The translations under genes were made by a program, and so were the position numbers. Positions 1 to 9,020 of a stretch of 37,521 nt of DNA are shown one piece after another. How positions within the stretch are numbered: position 1 is the stretch's first letter; every line of letters starts with the position of its first letter. This DNA is from Algoriphagus marincola HL-49 (GTDB taxonomy: Bacteria > Bacteroidota > Bacteroidia > Cytophagales > Cyclobacteriaceae), in contig LJXT01000020.1 of the NCBI GenBank assembly GCA_001314815.1, positions 1 through 37,521 of the forward strand, written 5' to 3'. The notes below the pieces were generated by a model. The model was not told where the DNA came from. It did no database searches and saw only the letters and a program-made list of their open reading frames with translations.

Positions 1-478
1 GCCCCCGGCCTTCTACTGCACTTTCTCCATCTCCTCCTCGGGCACGACTTCTCCAATACTCTTGTCGAACCTGGTATTCCTGTATTTGCGAAAACTCCTC
101 AAAGTCATATTCCTGTTCATTGCCAACTCGCGCAGAATCCAGCTCATCGGCGATATTGTAGCGGAGACCGGCGGTAGAATCTACTTTGACCTCAACTGAT
201 TTTTGAAGGAGAGACTTTGGGAAAAAGGGCGAATATGAGTTTAAAAAAGGGTTTCGATAAGGAAATAGGGGATTGGTACTTTGGTTTTTCCAAAGCAAAA
301 AGGAGGGTGCAAGGCGGCGCTGGTTGAGCGAGTCGAGTCTAGTTTGGGTACTGTCCGGGTTGGTTTGCTGGGCTTCTGCAGTCGATAAACTGATCAACAA
401 TCCAAACAGGATGAAGCAAAAAGGCCAACTAACCAGAGATCTTTCCCTGCAAAAAGTCAGTATTGTCCGAAAGTTCAA
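1..478 (-). CDS. sprA: SprA (Sov) gliding/T9SS outer-membrane protein, N-terminal fragment
   Basis: Reading the minus strand from 478 to the left edge gives an open frame of about 159 codons that runs out of the window. It starts MNFRTILTF, has a hydrophobic stretch (FCFILFGLLISLS) ending in STAEAQQ, which looks like a signal peptide, and continues to EYQVRQEYWRSRA and GGDGESAVEGRG near the edge, matching my memory of the SprA N-terminus. SprA is the giant (over 2000 residues) outer-membrane translocon of the type IX secretion system in Bacteroidota and is commonly encoded just after ruvA, as here. The best start is a TTG 12 bases after the ruvA stop; I see no ATG before the hydrophobic core. 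The frame is the same as ruvA's, separated only by the ruvA TAA. Only the N-terminus is visible, so identity rests on these motifs plus gene order. Confidence 0.8.
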   Translation of the reverse strand, partial: MNFRTILTFCRERSLVSWPFCFILFGLLISLSTAEAQQTNPDSTQTRLDSLNQRRLAPSFLLWKNQSTNPLFPYRNPFLNSYSPFFPKSLLQKSVEVKVDSTAGLRYNIADELDSARVGNEQEYDFEEFSQIQEYQVRQEYWRSRARGGDGESAVEGRG

Positions 479-490
479 TCCAAGTTTTGA

Positions 491-1087
491 TTATGATGTC
501 TTTAAAGATGCTTTAATTAAATCTTCTAAAGAAATTTCTCCATCGGTTTTTTTGAGTACTTGGTTGATATTCTTTTCAGCGGCAGCTTTAGGAAAACCAA
601 GAGTCAATAAGGCTTGTAACGCTTCTTCTCGAACTTTATTGCTTGATTTGAGGAAGCCAATTTGCTGTCCGGCACCAGTTGCGGTTGATTTGCTGATCTT
701 ATCCTTGAGTTCGAGAATCACCCGTTGCGCAGTCTTCAATCCAATCCCCTTCACCTGTTGAATAGATGCCACATCCCCCGAAATGATGGCATTTTCCACC
801 TCTTCAGTACTCATTGAGGATAAGATCATCAAGCCTGTATTGGGCCCCACGCCACTTATGCTGATCAGCAGTAAGAAAAGACGCTTTTCACTTTCTTCCC
901 AAAAGCCATACAGAGTGTGGGCATCTTCCTTGATATGTAGGTAAGTGTGTAGACGTATAGCTTCCTGATCTTTGATTTTACTGTAGGTCTGCAGGGAGAT
1001 TTTGACCTCATAGCCAATCCCACCCACGTCGATGAGGACGTAGGTGGGGTCTTTGAATGCTAATTTCCCCTGAAGATAGGCAATCAT
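491..1087 (-). CDS. ruvA: Holliday junction branch migration protein RuvA
   Basis: RuvA binds four-way DNA junctions as a tetramer and loads the RuvB motor. The 198-residue length is normal. An OB-fold N-terminus (MIAYLQGKL, then DVGGIGYEV) is followed by the two helix-hairpin-helix motifs (SGVGPNTGLMILSS and VKGIGLKTAQRVILELKDK, roughly residues 75-125) and the small C-terminal domain III ending in LEDLIKASLKTS that contacts RuvB. The ATG overlaps the stop of the upstream maeB gene as ATGA, implying translational coupling. ruvB and ruvC are not in the window. Confidence 0.97.
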   Translation of the reverse strand: MIAYLQGKLAFKDPTYVLIDVGGIGYEVKISLQTYSKIKDQEAIRLHTYLHIKEDAHTLYGFWEESEKRLFLLLISISGVGPNTGLMILSSMSTEEVENAIISGDVASIQQVKGIGLKTAQRVILELKDKISKSTATGAGQQIGFLKSSNKVREEALQALLTLGFPKAAAEKNINQVLKKTDGEISLEDLIKASLKTS

Positions 1088-3351
1088 GATTGGGCTGTTT
1101 GTGCGTCCACTACAGCGATCGCAACCATATTCACGATTTCTCGGATCGAACTACCTAATTGAAGGATATGAACTGGCTTATTCATACCAAGAAGAATAGG
1201 ACCGATTGCCTCTGCATTTCCAAGTTCCGAAAGTAGCTTGTAAGCGATGTTGCCAGAAGCTAGATCTGGGAAAATCAAGGTATTGGCTCGTCGGTTGATC
1301 AATTGAGAGAAAGGATAAATTTCCTTTTGGATCTCGTCATTGATTGCCACGTTTGCTTGCATTTCCCCTTCAATGATGAGGTCGGGATATCTTTCTTTGG
1401 CAAGTGCCGTTGCTTTCGCCATTTTGACAGGGATATCTCCCTGCGCTGAGCCAAAATTGGAGTAGGAAAGCATGGCAACTCGTGGCTGTACATTGAAGAA
1501 CTTCACTGCCTCAGCAGTCAAACCGATGATGTCGACCAGCTCCTCGACGCTCGGGTTGAGATTGACGGTTGTATCCGCGAAGAAGTAGGGCCCTTTGTCT
1601 GTATTCATGATATACATTCCGGCTACTCGCTTCGCCTCAGGCTTTACTCCGATGGTGTGAAGTGAAGGCAATATGGTTTTCGGATAATCTCTGGTCAACC
1701 CTGAAATGAACGCATCCGCAAGACCTACTTCTACCATCATGGCTCCAAAGTAATTCCGCTGCGTCACCAATCGAGAGGCATCCGCTAGCGTCATTCCTTT
1801 TCGCTTTCGTTTTTCGTAAAGCACCCTGGTAAACTGCTCAAGTTTCTGACTTTCTTCCAGCGGATCAATGATAGTGACATGCTCTAAATCCAAAGAATTC
1901 TCTTGGATCAGGGCTAGAATTTTTTCCTTATTTCCGAGCAGGATCGGCTGTGCAATCTTTTCATCACGGATGATTTGTGCCGCCTTCAGGATCTTGCGGT
2001 TGTCTGCTTCTGCAAATACCACTCGCTTCGGGTCTTTCTTCGCCCGGGCAATGACGACAGACATCAATCGCTGATCAATGCCGATTCGCTCTTGCAGTTC
2101 TAATTCGTAAGCATCCCAGTCAGTGATGCTTTTACGGGCTACTCCTGATTCAATAGCTGCTTTTGCTACAGCAGGTGCGATAGTCGTAATGAGTCTTGGG
2201 TCTAGTGGCTTTGGAATGAGGTACATTCTGCCAAAACCCAGATTTGCTTCTCCGTATGCTTTGGTTACGATATCCGGGACAGGTTCTTTGGCTAGCTTAG
2301 CGATCGCCTTCGCTGCCGCGAGTTTCATATCTTCGTTGATGGCTGTAGAGCGAACGTCTAGCGCTCCCCGGAAGATATATGGGAATCCAAGAACATTATT
2401 TACTTGATTAGGATGGTCAGAACGACCTGTTGCCATGATGACATCTTCTCTAGCAGCGATTGCCAAATCATAGGCGATTTCCGGATCTGGATTTGCCAAG
2501 GCAAAAACGATCGGATTGGGAGCCATCAGCTTAATTTGGTCCTGAGAAACCACATTCCCCGCGGAAAGTCCCAAGAAAACATCTGCACCGCTCATCGCAT
2601 CAGAGAGGGTGTGAATATCCCGATCGGTAGAGAATTCTGCTTTTATGCTGTCTAGATTGTCTCGGTCAGATCGAATGACTCCTTCTTTGTCGCACATGAC
2701 GACATTTTCGCGCTTGACACCAAGTGACATGTAAAAACGCGTACAGGAAACTGCGGAAGCACCGGCTCCATTGACTACAAGTTTAATTTTGGTGATATCT
2801 TTTTCGACTAGCTCAAGTGCATTGAGAAGTGCTGCCCCGGAAATAATTGCGGTTCCATGCTGATCGTCGTGCATGACCGGGATTTTCATCTCTTTTTTGA
2901 GGGTTTGCTCTATTTCAAAGCATTCAGGAGCTTTGATGTCTTCCAAGTTGACACCGCCAAAAGTCGGCTCAAGGGACTTGATGATATCGATTAGCTTTTT
3001 AGGGTCATTTTCATTGATCTCGATATCGAAAACGTCGATACCTGCAAATTTCTTGAAAAGGACTCCCTTTCCCTCCATGACTGGCTTGGATGCTTCCGGG
3101 CCAATGTTTCCAAGGCCCAAGACGGCTGTTCCATTGGATATGACAGCTACCAAATTGCCCTTTGCAGTGTATTTGTAGACATTCTCTACGTTTGCTTCGA
3201 TCTCTTTGCATGGCTCTGCTACTCCAGGCGAGTAGGCAAGTGCCAAGTCCATTTGACTCGAAAGCGGTTTGGAAGGGATGACTTCGATTTTACCAGGGGA
3301 GCCCTGTGTATGATAATTAAGGGCGTCTTCTTTCCGGATTTTGATGGCCAT
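1084..3351 (-). CDS. maeB: NADP-dependent malic enzyme with C-terminal phosphotransacetylase-like domain
   Basis: This 755-residue protein has the MaeB two-part architecture. The N-terminal malic enzyme (about 1-430) oxidatively decarboxylates malate to pyruvate. It shows LALAYSPGVAEPC with the catalytic Tyr, the FKKFAGIDVFDIEI segment with catalytic Lys, the metal-binding HDDQHGTA, and the dinucleotide-binding VVNGAGASAVSC. The rest (about 430-755) is a phosphate acetyl/butyryl-transferase-like domain, which in this family is regulatory (acetyl-CoA sensing) rather than catalytic. Length fits the family (about 750-770). It lies 22 bases after the DUF4837 gene and overlaps ruvA by 4 bases, so probably shares one transcript. 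NADP preference is from the family, not read from the sequence. Confidence 0.95.
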   Translation of the reverse strand: MAIKIRKEDALNYHTQGSPGKIEVIPSKPLSSQMDLALAYSPGVAEPCKEIEANVENVYKYTAKGNLVAVISNGTAVLGLGNIGPEASKPVMEGKGVLFKKFAGIDVFDIEINENDPKKLIDIIKSLEPTFGGVNLEDIKAPECFEIEQTLKKEMKIPVMHDDQHGTAIISGAALLNALELVEKDITKIKLVVNGAGASAVSCTRFYMSLGVKRENVVMCDKEGVIRSDRDNLDSIKAEFSTDRDIHTLSDAMSGADVFLGLSAGNVVSQDQIKLMAPNPIVFALANPDPEIAYDLAIAAREDVIMATGRSDHPNQVNNVLGFPYIFRGALDVRSTAINEDMKLAAAKAIAKLAKEPVPDIVTKAYGEANLGFGRMYLIPKPLDPRLITTIAPAVAKAAIESGVARKSITDWDAYELELQERIGIDQRLMSVVIARAKKDPKRVVFAEADNRKILKAAQIIRDEKIAQPILLGNKEKILALIQENSLDLEHVTIIDPLEESQKLEQFTRVLYEKRKRKGMTLADASRLVTQRNYFGAMMVEVGLADAFISGLTRDYPKTILPSLHTIGVKPEAKRVAGMYIMNTDKGPYFFADTTVNLNPSVEELVDIIGLTAEAVKFFNVQPRVAMLSYSNFGSAQGDIPVKMAKATALAKERYPDLIIEGEMQANVAINDEIQKEIYPFSQLINRRANTLIFPDLASGNIAYKLLSELGNAEAIGPILLGMNKPVHILQLGSSIREIVNMVAIAVVDAQTAQS

Positions 3352-3373
3352 AAAAATGGGGTTAGTTGGGTAC

Positions 3374-4471
3374 TTAAGAGCCTTGCTCGGGTACCCAACT
3401 AATATCCGTATTGAGTAGAATAGTCTCTATTTCTCTGAGAGCATCTCTGTGTACTTCATTTGGGTAGTACACAAATCCTTCCAGATAATAAAGTTTGCCT
3501 TTTTCCTGATCTACCATTACGTAACCCAGGTAGGTTCCACCCATGCTGATATTGTTGGTCCTCCAAGAGGCTCTGATTTCGGTGGTAAAATTATCATTTA
3601 TCACCATGTTTCGGAAAGCTGGAGGGATTTGTTTTTCAGTTACTACATAAGAGGTAGGATCTTCAGGGTCTCCAAAGACATGTTGTCGGGTGATAGAGTC
3701 CCTGAGAGCCAGGATATTCTCTGGGAATGTTTGCTCCTCAGAGACATAATCTTCGACATGAAAAATCAGACTAATATCAGGCCTTCTTTCAGTAGGAGTT
3801 GGCTGTCGAAGCCATAGAAAACCCGGTTGGGACTTCGCGATTTGGTAAGAAGCAGGCACACTTATCTTGATTCCCAGATGTTTTTCTGCCTCAGCCTCGG
3901 CCGCTGAGTTTTTTCGTCCCAGAATGATGTTTTCCAATCTGCCTCTCTCTCGTACCTCAAAAAGATTTTGAAGGCGATCTGAATTCTTTTTCAGGTTTGC
4001 CACCAGTTGCTCCTCATTGTTTCCAAAAAGATAGAGCACTTCTTGCCCTACCGCATATTCATCCTCTACCCGCAGCGAATAAATGGACGGGTCATTCAGA
4101 GCTTTCTCTTTGGATTCTTTTGAAAACTGTGCATTGATCACTTGGCTAGCCGAACCCTTATCGTCAAAAGTAGTGACGTAAACCAAATTGGTTGACATCT
4201 TCAGCATTCGGGTCATTGCTCGAGGGTCCACTTTATTCACTTTAAATTTACTTTCGGAGCGGATCATTCCAGGTATATCGGCTTCAAAAATATTTTTCAG
4301 CGCGTCACCCACAGGACCAGCATATTTCGCAGAATCTATCACAAGGATGATTTCACCAATGGAACCCCGGGCTTTGGGTTTGGTGTTTTCGGAGAGTGGG
4401 CTGTTTGCATCACATGCAAAAAGCATCACTGCTCCAAGTATGAACATACTAAATCTCAGAAGAGGCTTCAT
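3374..4471 (-). CDS. DUF4837 family lipoprotein
   Basis: A 365-residue protein with a lipoprotein signal: a basic start (MKPLLRF), a hydrophobic core and the lipobox LFAC with Cys at residue 20, followed by Asp. It should be lipid-anchored in the cell envelope. The mature part contains GEIILVIDSAKYAGPVGDAL and later RRPDISLIFHVEDYV, and matches my recollection of DUF4837, a Bacteroidota-restricted family of unknown function. It is the first gene before maeB-ruvA-sprA, with a 126-base gap to the upstream transglycosylase. No catalytic motif is apparent, and I do not assign a function beyond the family name. Confidence 0.82.
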   Translation of the reverse strand: MKPLLRFSMFILGAVMLFACDANSPLSENTKPKARGSIGEIILVIDSAKYAGPVGDALKNIFEADIPGMIRSESKFKVNKVDPRAMTRMLKMSTNLVYVTTFDDKGSASQVINAQFSKESKEKALNDPSIYSLRVEDEYAVGQEVLYLFGNNEEQLVANLKKNSDRLQNLFEVRERGRLENIILGRKNSAAEAEAEKHLGIKISVPASYQIAKSQPGFLWLRQPTPTERRPDISLIFHVEDYVSEEQTFPENILALRDSITRQHVFGDPEDPTSYVVTEKQIPPAFRNMVINDNFTTEIRASWRTNNISMGGTYLGYVMVDQEKGKLYYLEGFVYYPNEVHRDALREIETILLNTDISWVPEQGS

Positions 4472-4597
4472 TAAGTTGTTTGGTTTTATTTCGTAAGAAG
4501 TAAAATAAATACTTTCCGAGGGGAAAACTCAATCCATTATGAACTTTTGGATTTTGTTAAAAAAAATTAACAGAATTAGGGAATGAACTCAGTCAAA

Positions 4598-6001
4598 CTA
4601 GCCAATGATGAGTCGTTGTCCCGGTTTGATTTGAGTGGAGTTCAGGTTGTTCAGTCTTTTCAACTGGTCTACGGTCAGTCCTGCAAATCGCCGAGAAATG
4701 ATCCAAAGTGAATCTCCCGGTTGTACAATGTAGGTTTTTTGACCGGTCGAATTGGTCTGAACTTTCGCCATGGACCTCGCTGGAGCAGCACCTTCAGGGG
4801 CGTGCAATGTAAGCCGCTGTCCGACTCGTATCAGATTGGAATATAGGTTGTTCCATTCCTTGATTTGGGAAACGGATACGCGATAGTTTTGCGCGATTTT
4901 TCCAAGATTATCTCCGCTTTGCACGCGATAAGTGATGGTATTTCGCTCGATTTCGTCTAGCTTTTCATCTTCGGATCGGTAAATGAGTTTATCACTGGCA
5001 AGTAGTGGGCGAAGCTCATTTCCCAAAGAATCAGCGATCCATGCAATGTTTTCTTTTACAAAATTTGCTTGATTGACTGGTACACGGATAACCATGCTTT
5101 TGTGGCTCTCAGGTATTTTTCTACGTTTTACGGCAGGATTTAGCTTTTCCAGATCGCTAAGACAAAGGTTGGTAAGCTCTGAAAGCTTGTCCAAGGTAAA
5201 GGCTCTTTCAAATCGAATGGATTCCGTAGCGAAGGAATAAGTGGGTTCTTCCAGATGTAGATTGTGTGCATCTAAATGCCGAAGGATGTACATCATCGCT
5301 TGAAATTGAGGAACATAACCACGAGTTTCTCGAGGCAGGTAGTTATAGATTTCCCAGAATTTCTTTTTGCCTCCGGATCTTCTGATGGCTTTTCTCACGT
5401 TTCCAGGACCGCAATTGTAAGCTGCGAGTGCCAATTCCCAATCCCCAAACATTCGATACAGGGATTTTAGGTATTTGGCAGCGGCTTCGGTGGATTGTTC
5501 AGGATCCATTCGCTCATCAATATCCCAGTTGATATCCATACCATACATTCGACCTGTGGCTGGCATAAATTGCCAAAGGCCCATTGCCCCAACACGCGAA
5601 CGAATTTGGGGATCAAGTCCTGATTCGATAATGGATAAAAACTTGATGTCGTCTGGCATTTCATATTCTGCCAAAGTCTCCTCAAAAAGCGGAAAGAATA
5701 AGTCCTTGCGAGCTAAAACCATTTTGGTGTAGTCGCGATTCCGGACGGTGAAATATTGGATAAAAGAGAAAATTCGATCGTTCAATTCGAAGGACATTTC
5801 GCTGTCCATCTTATCTACACGCTCCTTGATTAGATCGTATGTGAAATCAGGAATGTATTCATAGTGGTAGTTTGGCTGAACCAAGTTTTCATCAAAAAGA
5901 TCCGGAGCCACTAGCTCATTTTCCTGAGGGAAAGCAGTGGAAATAGATAGACTGAAGGTGAAAACAATCAGAATAAATATTTTCAAGTTGCGATCCGTCA
6001 T
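4598..6001 (-). CDS. MltD-like lytic transglycosylase with two LysM domains
   Basis: A 467-residue exported murein hydrolase. A signal peptide (about 1-25, ending STAFPQ) precedes the SLT/MltD catalytic domain. The catalytic Glu is E126 in FLSIIESGLDP, followed by GAMGLWQFMPATG and later LALAAYNCGPGNVRKAI, the classic goose-type lysozyme-like motifs. Two LysM peptidoglycan-binding repeats close the protein: TYRVQSGDNLGKIAQNY near 357 and TYIVQPGDSLWIISRRF near 425, each ending in VGQRL or PGQRL. It cleaves glycan strands to 1,6-anhydro-muropeptides. Its ATG follows the gatA stop by three bases, so it is probably the last gene of a tatA-gatA transcript. Confidence 0.93.
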   Translation of the reverse strand: MTDRNLKIFILIVFTFSLSISTAFPQENELVAPDLFDENLVQPNYHYEYIPDFTYDLIKERVDKMDSEMSFELNDRIFSFIQYFTVRNRDYTKMVLARKDLFFPLFEETLAEYEMPDDIKFLSIIESGLDPQIRSRVGAMGLWQFMPATGRMYGMDINWDIDERMDPEQSTEAAAKYLKSLYRMFGDWELALAAYNCGPGNVRKAIRRSGGKKKFWEIYNYLPRETRGYVPQFQAMMYILRHLDAHNLHLEEPTYSFATESIRFERAFTLDKLSELTNLCLSDLEKLNPAVKRRKIPESHKSMVIRVPVNQANFVKENIAWIADSLGNELRPLLASDKLIYRSEDEKLDEIERNTITYRVQSGDNLGKIAQNYRVSVSQIKEWNNLYSNLIRVGQRLTLHAPEGAAPARSMAKVQTNSTGQKTYIVQPGDSLWIISRRFAGLTVDQLKRLNNLNSTQIKPGQRLIIG

Positions 6002-6004
6002 GGT

Positions 6005-7441
6005 TTATTTTTCGGTTTTTTGGTTCAAATAGTTACAAAAAGAGAATAAATCTGCCTCTTTGAAGGAATTGGTGATGACTTGAATCCCAATTGGCATCCC
6101 ATTTTGATCCTTGCCATTCGGGACTGAAATGGCTGGCACTCCAGCTACAGAAGCCTGGACTGTGAAAAGATCTTCTAAGTACATGGACACAGGATCATCA
6201 CTATGTTCTCCAAATTTAAACGCCGTAGTGGGCGTAGTCGGCATGATAATATAGTCAAAATCATCCAAAAGTGACTCCGTAAATTCTTTGATCAGACGAC
6301 GGACCTTTTGAGCCTTGGTAAAATATGCATCATAATAGCTGGCGCTCAAAACAAAAGTACCCAGCATAATCCTTCGCTTCACCTCCTCACCAAAGCCTTC
6401 GCTACGGGTGAGCTTGTACATGGATTCCAGATTATGTGTATTTGGACTGCGATATCCATATTTGACGCCATCAAATCGGGACAGGTTGGAGCTAGCCTCA
6501 GCGGTAGTAAGAATGTAGTATGTCGGGAGAATGTAATCTAAAAGAGGAAAGGCTACAGCTTCTACCTGATGTCCGTCGGCTTCAAGGCTATTCAGGACAG
6601 ACTCTGTGTTTTTTTTGATTTCCGGCTGAAGCATGGGAGACTCCAAAACTTCTTTCAGATAAGCGATCTTTACTTTTTTGTCAAAATGCAAAAGCTGACT
6701 GTATGGAAGCACCGGCTTTCGAGAGGAAGTATTATCCCACTCATCATGCCCTGCGATCACCTCCATGACGAGGGCATTGTCTTTTATGGTATGAGAAAAA
6801 ACGCCAATCGTATCGAAGGAAGAAGCGTAGGCAATTAGCCCCCATCTGGAGACACGAGAATAAGTTGGTTTGGACCCAACTACTCCGGTAAAAGCTGCCG
6901 GTTGTCTGACTGATCCTCCAGTATCTGTTCCTAATGAGACCGTACAGAGATTTGCTTGGACAGCCACAGCAGAGCCTCCCGAGGAACCACCCGGAACTCG
7001 GGATTCATCAAGTGCATTCAGGACTTTTCCATGGGAAGAATTTTCATTGGAGCTGCCCATTCCAAATTCATCACAGTTCAGTCGCCCAATGATGATCGCA
7101 TCTTGATCAATCAGGCGTTGTACAGCTGTGCAAGTGTATTGTGATTCGTAGCCCTGCAGGATGGAGGAAGATGCATTGGATTCGTGGCCTGCATAGCATA
7201 GGACATCCTTGATGCCAATGACCATTCCTGCGAGTTTGCCGGCCTTACCGGCTGCAAGTTTTGCATCTACGCGGTTTGCTTGGGCAAGAGCGGATTGCTC
7301 ATAAACTTCGACGAAGGCGTTTAAGTGCGCCTTCGTCTGAATGTTGTTGAGGTAGTACTGAACGATTGAAAGACAATTCGTTTCTCCTTTTTCGAGGGAT
7401 TTTTGAATTTCCCCGAATGAAATAAATTTTTCCAACGTCAC
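6005..7441 (-). CDS. gatA: Aspartyl/glutamyl-tRNA amidotransferase subunit A
   Basis: GatA is the amidase subunit of GatCAB, which converts Glu-tRNA(Gln) or Asp-tRNA(Asn) to the amidated form using glutamine. The 478-residue length fits. The amidase-signature Ser-cisSer-Lys triad is visible: K78 in GIKDVLCY, S153 in PGGSSGGSAVAV and S177 in GTDTGGSVRQP, followed by KPTYSRVSRWGLIAYASSF, a GatA-type sequence rather than a generic amidase. It sits 13 bases after tatA and 3 bases before the transglycosylase. gatB and gatC are not in this window; scattered gat genes are normal in this phylum. Confidence 0.95.
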   Translation of the reverse strand: MTLEKFISFGEIQKSLEKGETNCLSIVQYYLNNIQTKAHLNAFVEVYEQSALAQANRVDAKLAAGKAGKLAGMVIGIKDVLCYAGHESNASSSILQGYESQYTCTAVQRLIDQDAIIIGRLNCDEFGMGSSNENSSHGKVLNALDESRVPGGSSGGSAVAVQANLCTVSLGTDTGGSVRQPAAFTGVVGSKPTYSRVSRWGLIAYASSFDTIGVFSHTIKDNALVMEVIAGHDEWDNTSSRKPVLPYSQLLHFDKKVKIAYLKEVLESPMLQPEIKKNTESVLNSLEADGHQVEAVAFPLLDYILPTYYILTTAEASSNLSRFDGVKYGYRSPNTHNLESMYKLTRSEGFGEEVKRRIMLGTFVLSASYYDAYFTKAQKVRRLIKEFTESLLDDFDYIIMPTTPTTAFKFGEHSDDPVSMYLEDLFTVQASVAGVPAISVPNGKDQNGMPIGIQVITNSFKEADLFSFCNYLNQKTEK

Positions 7442-7454
7442 AGAGATTAAGGAA

Positions 7455-7652
7455 TTACTTTTTCTTATCCTTCAATCCCTCTTCGAGATCATTTTGAATA
7501 TCTTTAGTAGCGTCTTTGAACTCACGGATACCGCGTCCAAGACCTCTAGCTAGTTCAGGAATTCGCTTTGCTCCAAATAGGAGAAGAATGACCAAAACGA
7601 TCAGGACGATCGATCCGCCACCCATATTTTGAAAGAAACCCAATGTTGCCAT
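7455..7652 (-). CDS. tatA: Twin-arginine translocase subunit TatA/TatE
   Basis: A 65-residue single-span protein forming the translocation element of the Tat pathway, which exports folded proteins with twin-arginine signals. One transmembrane helix (about 12-27, GSIVLIVLVILLLFG) leads into the hallmark hinge FGAKRIPELARGLGRGI, an amphipathic helix, and a charged tail ending DLEEGLKDKKK. It is preceded by a consensus promoter and followed by gatA in a likely operon. tatC is not in the window. A possible client, the twin-arginine metallophosphoesterase at 23343-24347, is. Confidence 0.96.
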   Translation of the reverse strand: MATLGFFQNMGGGSIVLIVLVILLLFGAKRIPELARGLGRGIREFKDATKDIQNDLEEGLKDKKK

Positions 7653-7682
7653 AGTTAATTTGATTTAGGGTAAATGTAGCCA

Positions 7683-7713
7683 CAAAGATACTATTGTCCT
7701 TGGCATGGACAAA
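7683..7713 (-). promoter_or_regulatory. Bacteroidota-type promoter for tatA-gatA
   Basis: On the minus strand a -33 TTTG (7713-7710) is separated by exactly 19 bases from a -7 TATCTTTG (7690-7683), matching the TTTG-N19-TANNTTTG consensus. Transcription would start near 7675, about 20-25 bases before the tatA ATG at 7652. The position in the 111-base gap between the EnvC-like gene and tatA fits. Confidence 0.8.
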
Positions 7714-7763
7714 GAAGCTATGAGACTCTTCGATTGTTTTTCTTGAATATACGGATTTTTACA

Positions 7764-9020
7764 CTACCGGGATGAAATCCATGAGGCAGGATCCATTTTC
7801 TGAAGACCTTTCCAGGTTTGAAAATGAATTTCGGCTTCTCCATCCGAATTGGTAGCTACTCGTCCAATTACGTCTCTTGCCTTGACAACTTGACCAACTT
7901 TTACAGAAGTGGACTGAAGCTTAGTGTACAAGGTATAATATTCACCATGTTTGATCAGAACTGTTTCTCCATATCCCGGCATGGATGCTACTTTGGCGAC
8001 AGTTCCATCAAAGACCGTCCTGACATTCGAATTTGGCTGTGTACGTATATTGATCCCGTCACTTGGCACCATAATGCCTCGTAGTGTCGGATGAGGATGG
8101 TCTCCGTAAGTTTGTGAAATGAAGCCGGTTTCAACTGGCCATGGAAGTCTTCCTCTGTTTCCGGCAAAGGAGCTGGAAAGCGCCGCTACCTCCGGAGTCA
8201 TCGGAAGACTGCTTCCTTCGGTTTTGGTGGCTCTGCTATCTTCTTTTTTTGCGGCCTCTTCAGCTAGTCTGATCTCCTCCTCGATAGCTTTACGGATCAT
8301 GGATTCGAGTTGTTGTTGCTGTTTTTTGGTAGCCGTGATTTGACTTCTGATACTCTTTTCCTTTTTGGTAAGGGTATTGACGATTCCTTGTTGCTCTCTC
8401 CTCATAGCCTCCAGCTTCTGACGCTCCCGCTGAGCTTCGGCCAGAATTTTTTCTTTATCCTGCTTCCGGATTTCGAGCTGCTCTTTTTCCTTAGCCAGTT
8501 CTAGACTCAGGGCTTGGATTTGTGCTGCCTGCTGCTTTCTGCTATCGGTGTATTGCTTCAGGTATTTCAAACGCATATAAAGCTGATTGAAATTATTGGA
8601 GCTGAATACAAAAGCTACAATGGATAAGTTTCGATTGAGTTTGGATGAATTGTAAATCATCCGGGCATATTCTGCCTTGAGCTCTTTCAGATCATTTTCC
8701 AGGCGATTGATATCATCTTCATTTTTTTGGATTTCGCTATCCAATACTTTCACCTCCCGATCGAGTGTGCTGACCAGGCGTGACTGAGTCTGATATTGCC
8801 TTGTGACTGCATTAAGTGAGCCTATGGTTTCTTTTTTATTGGCAGTTGTCTGCCGAAGAATAGCATCAAATTCCTTCAGTTTGGCTTGAATTTCTGCTTT
8901 TTTCCGTTCCAAATCTGCTCGCGTCCGTGAAGTTTGTGCTTGCACCGGGGACAAGGCGGCCATGCTTATCAAGGCTAAGCAAGTAATCAGAAAAAGTCGA
9001 TATGAAGTGTTTTTCATCAA
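7764..9020 (-). CDS. EnvC-like murein hydrolase activator (coiled coil plus degenerate M23/LytM domain)
   Basis: A 418-residue exported protein. The signal peptide spans about 1-28 (ends LSPVQAQ), a long coiled coil rich in Lys, Glu and Gln runs from about 32 to 260, and a LytM/M23 domain fills about 290-418 (GRLPWPVETGFISQTYGDHP onward). The Zn ligands of active M23 peptidases are not intact. The HxGxD segment reads LRGIM (313-317), so the His and Asp are replaced, and the HxH motif reads EIH (397-399). This is the EnvC pattern, where the domain activates N-acetylmuramoyl-L-alanine amidases at the division septum rather than cutting peptidoglycan. It overlaps the DUF4292 gene by 4 bases. Confidence 0.9.
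   Translation of the reverse strand: MMKNTSYRLFLITCLALISMAALSPVQAQTSRTRADLERKKAEIQAKLKEFDAILRQTTANKKETIGSLNAVTRQYQTQSRLVSTLDREVKVLDSEIQKNEDDINRLENDLKELKAEYARMIYNSSKLNRNLSIVAFVFSSNNFNQLYMRLKYLKQYTDSRKQQAAQIQALSLELAKEKEQLEIRKQDKEKILAEAQRERQKLEAMRREQQGIVNTLTKKEKSIRSQITATKKQQQQLESMIRKAIEEEIRLAEEAAKKEDSRATKTEGSSLPMTPEVAALSSSFAGNRGRLPWPVETGFISQTYGDHPHPTLRGIMVPSDGINIRTQPNSNVRTVFDGTVAKVASMPGYGETVLIKHGEYYTLYTKLQSTSVKVGQVVKARDVIGRVATNSDGEAEIHFQTWKGLQKMDPASWISSR

Noticed and set aside
273..761. 162-codon plus-strand open frame at the left edge
   Set aside because: It is antisense to sprA and ruvA, both supported by motifs and synteny.
4541..4580. AT-only dyad (GTTAA...TTAAC) downstream of the transglycosylase gene
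   Set aside because: The stem has a single G-C pair at its end and no GC core, so it is too weak to call a terminator in AT-rich intergenic DNA.
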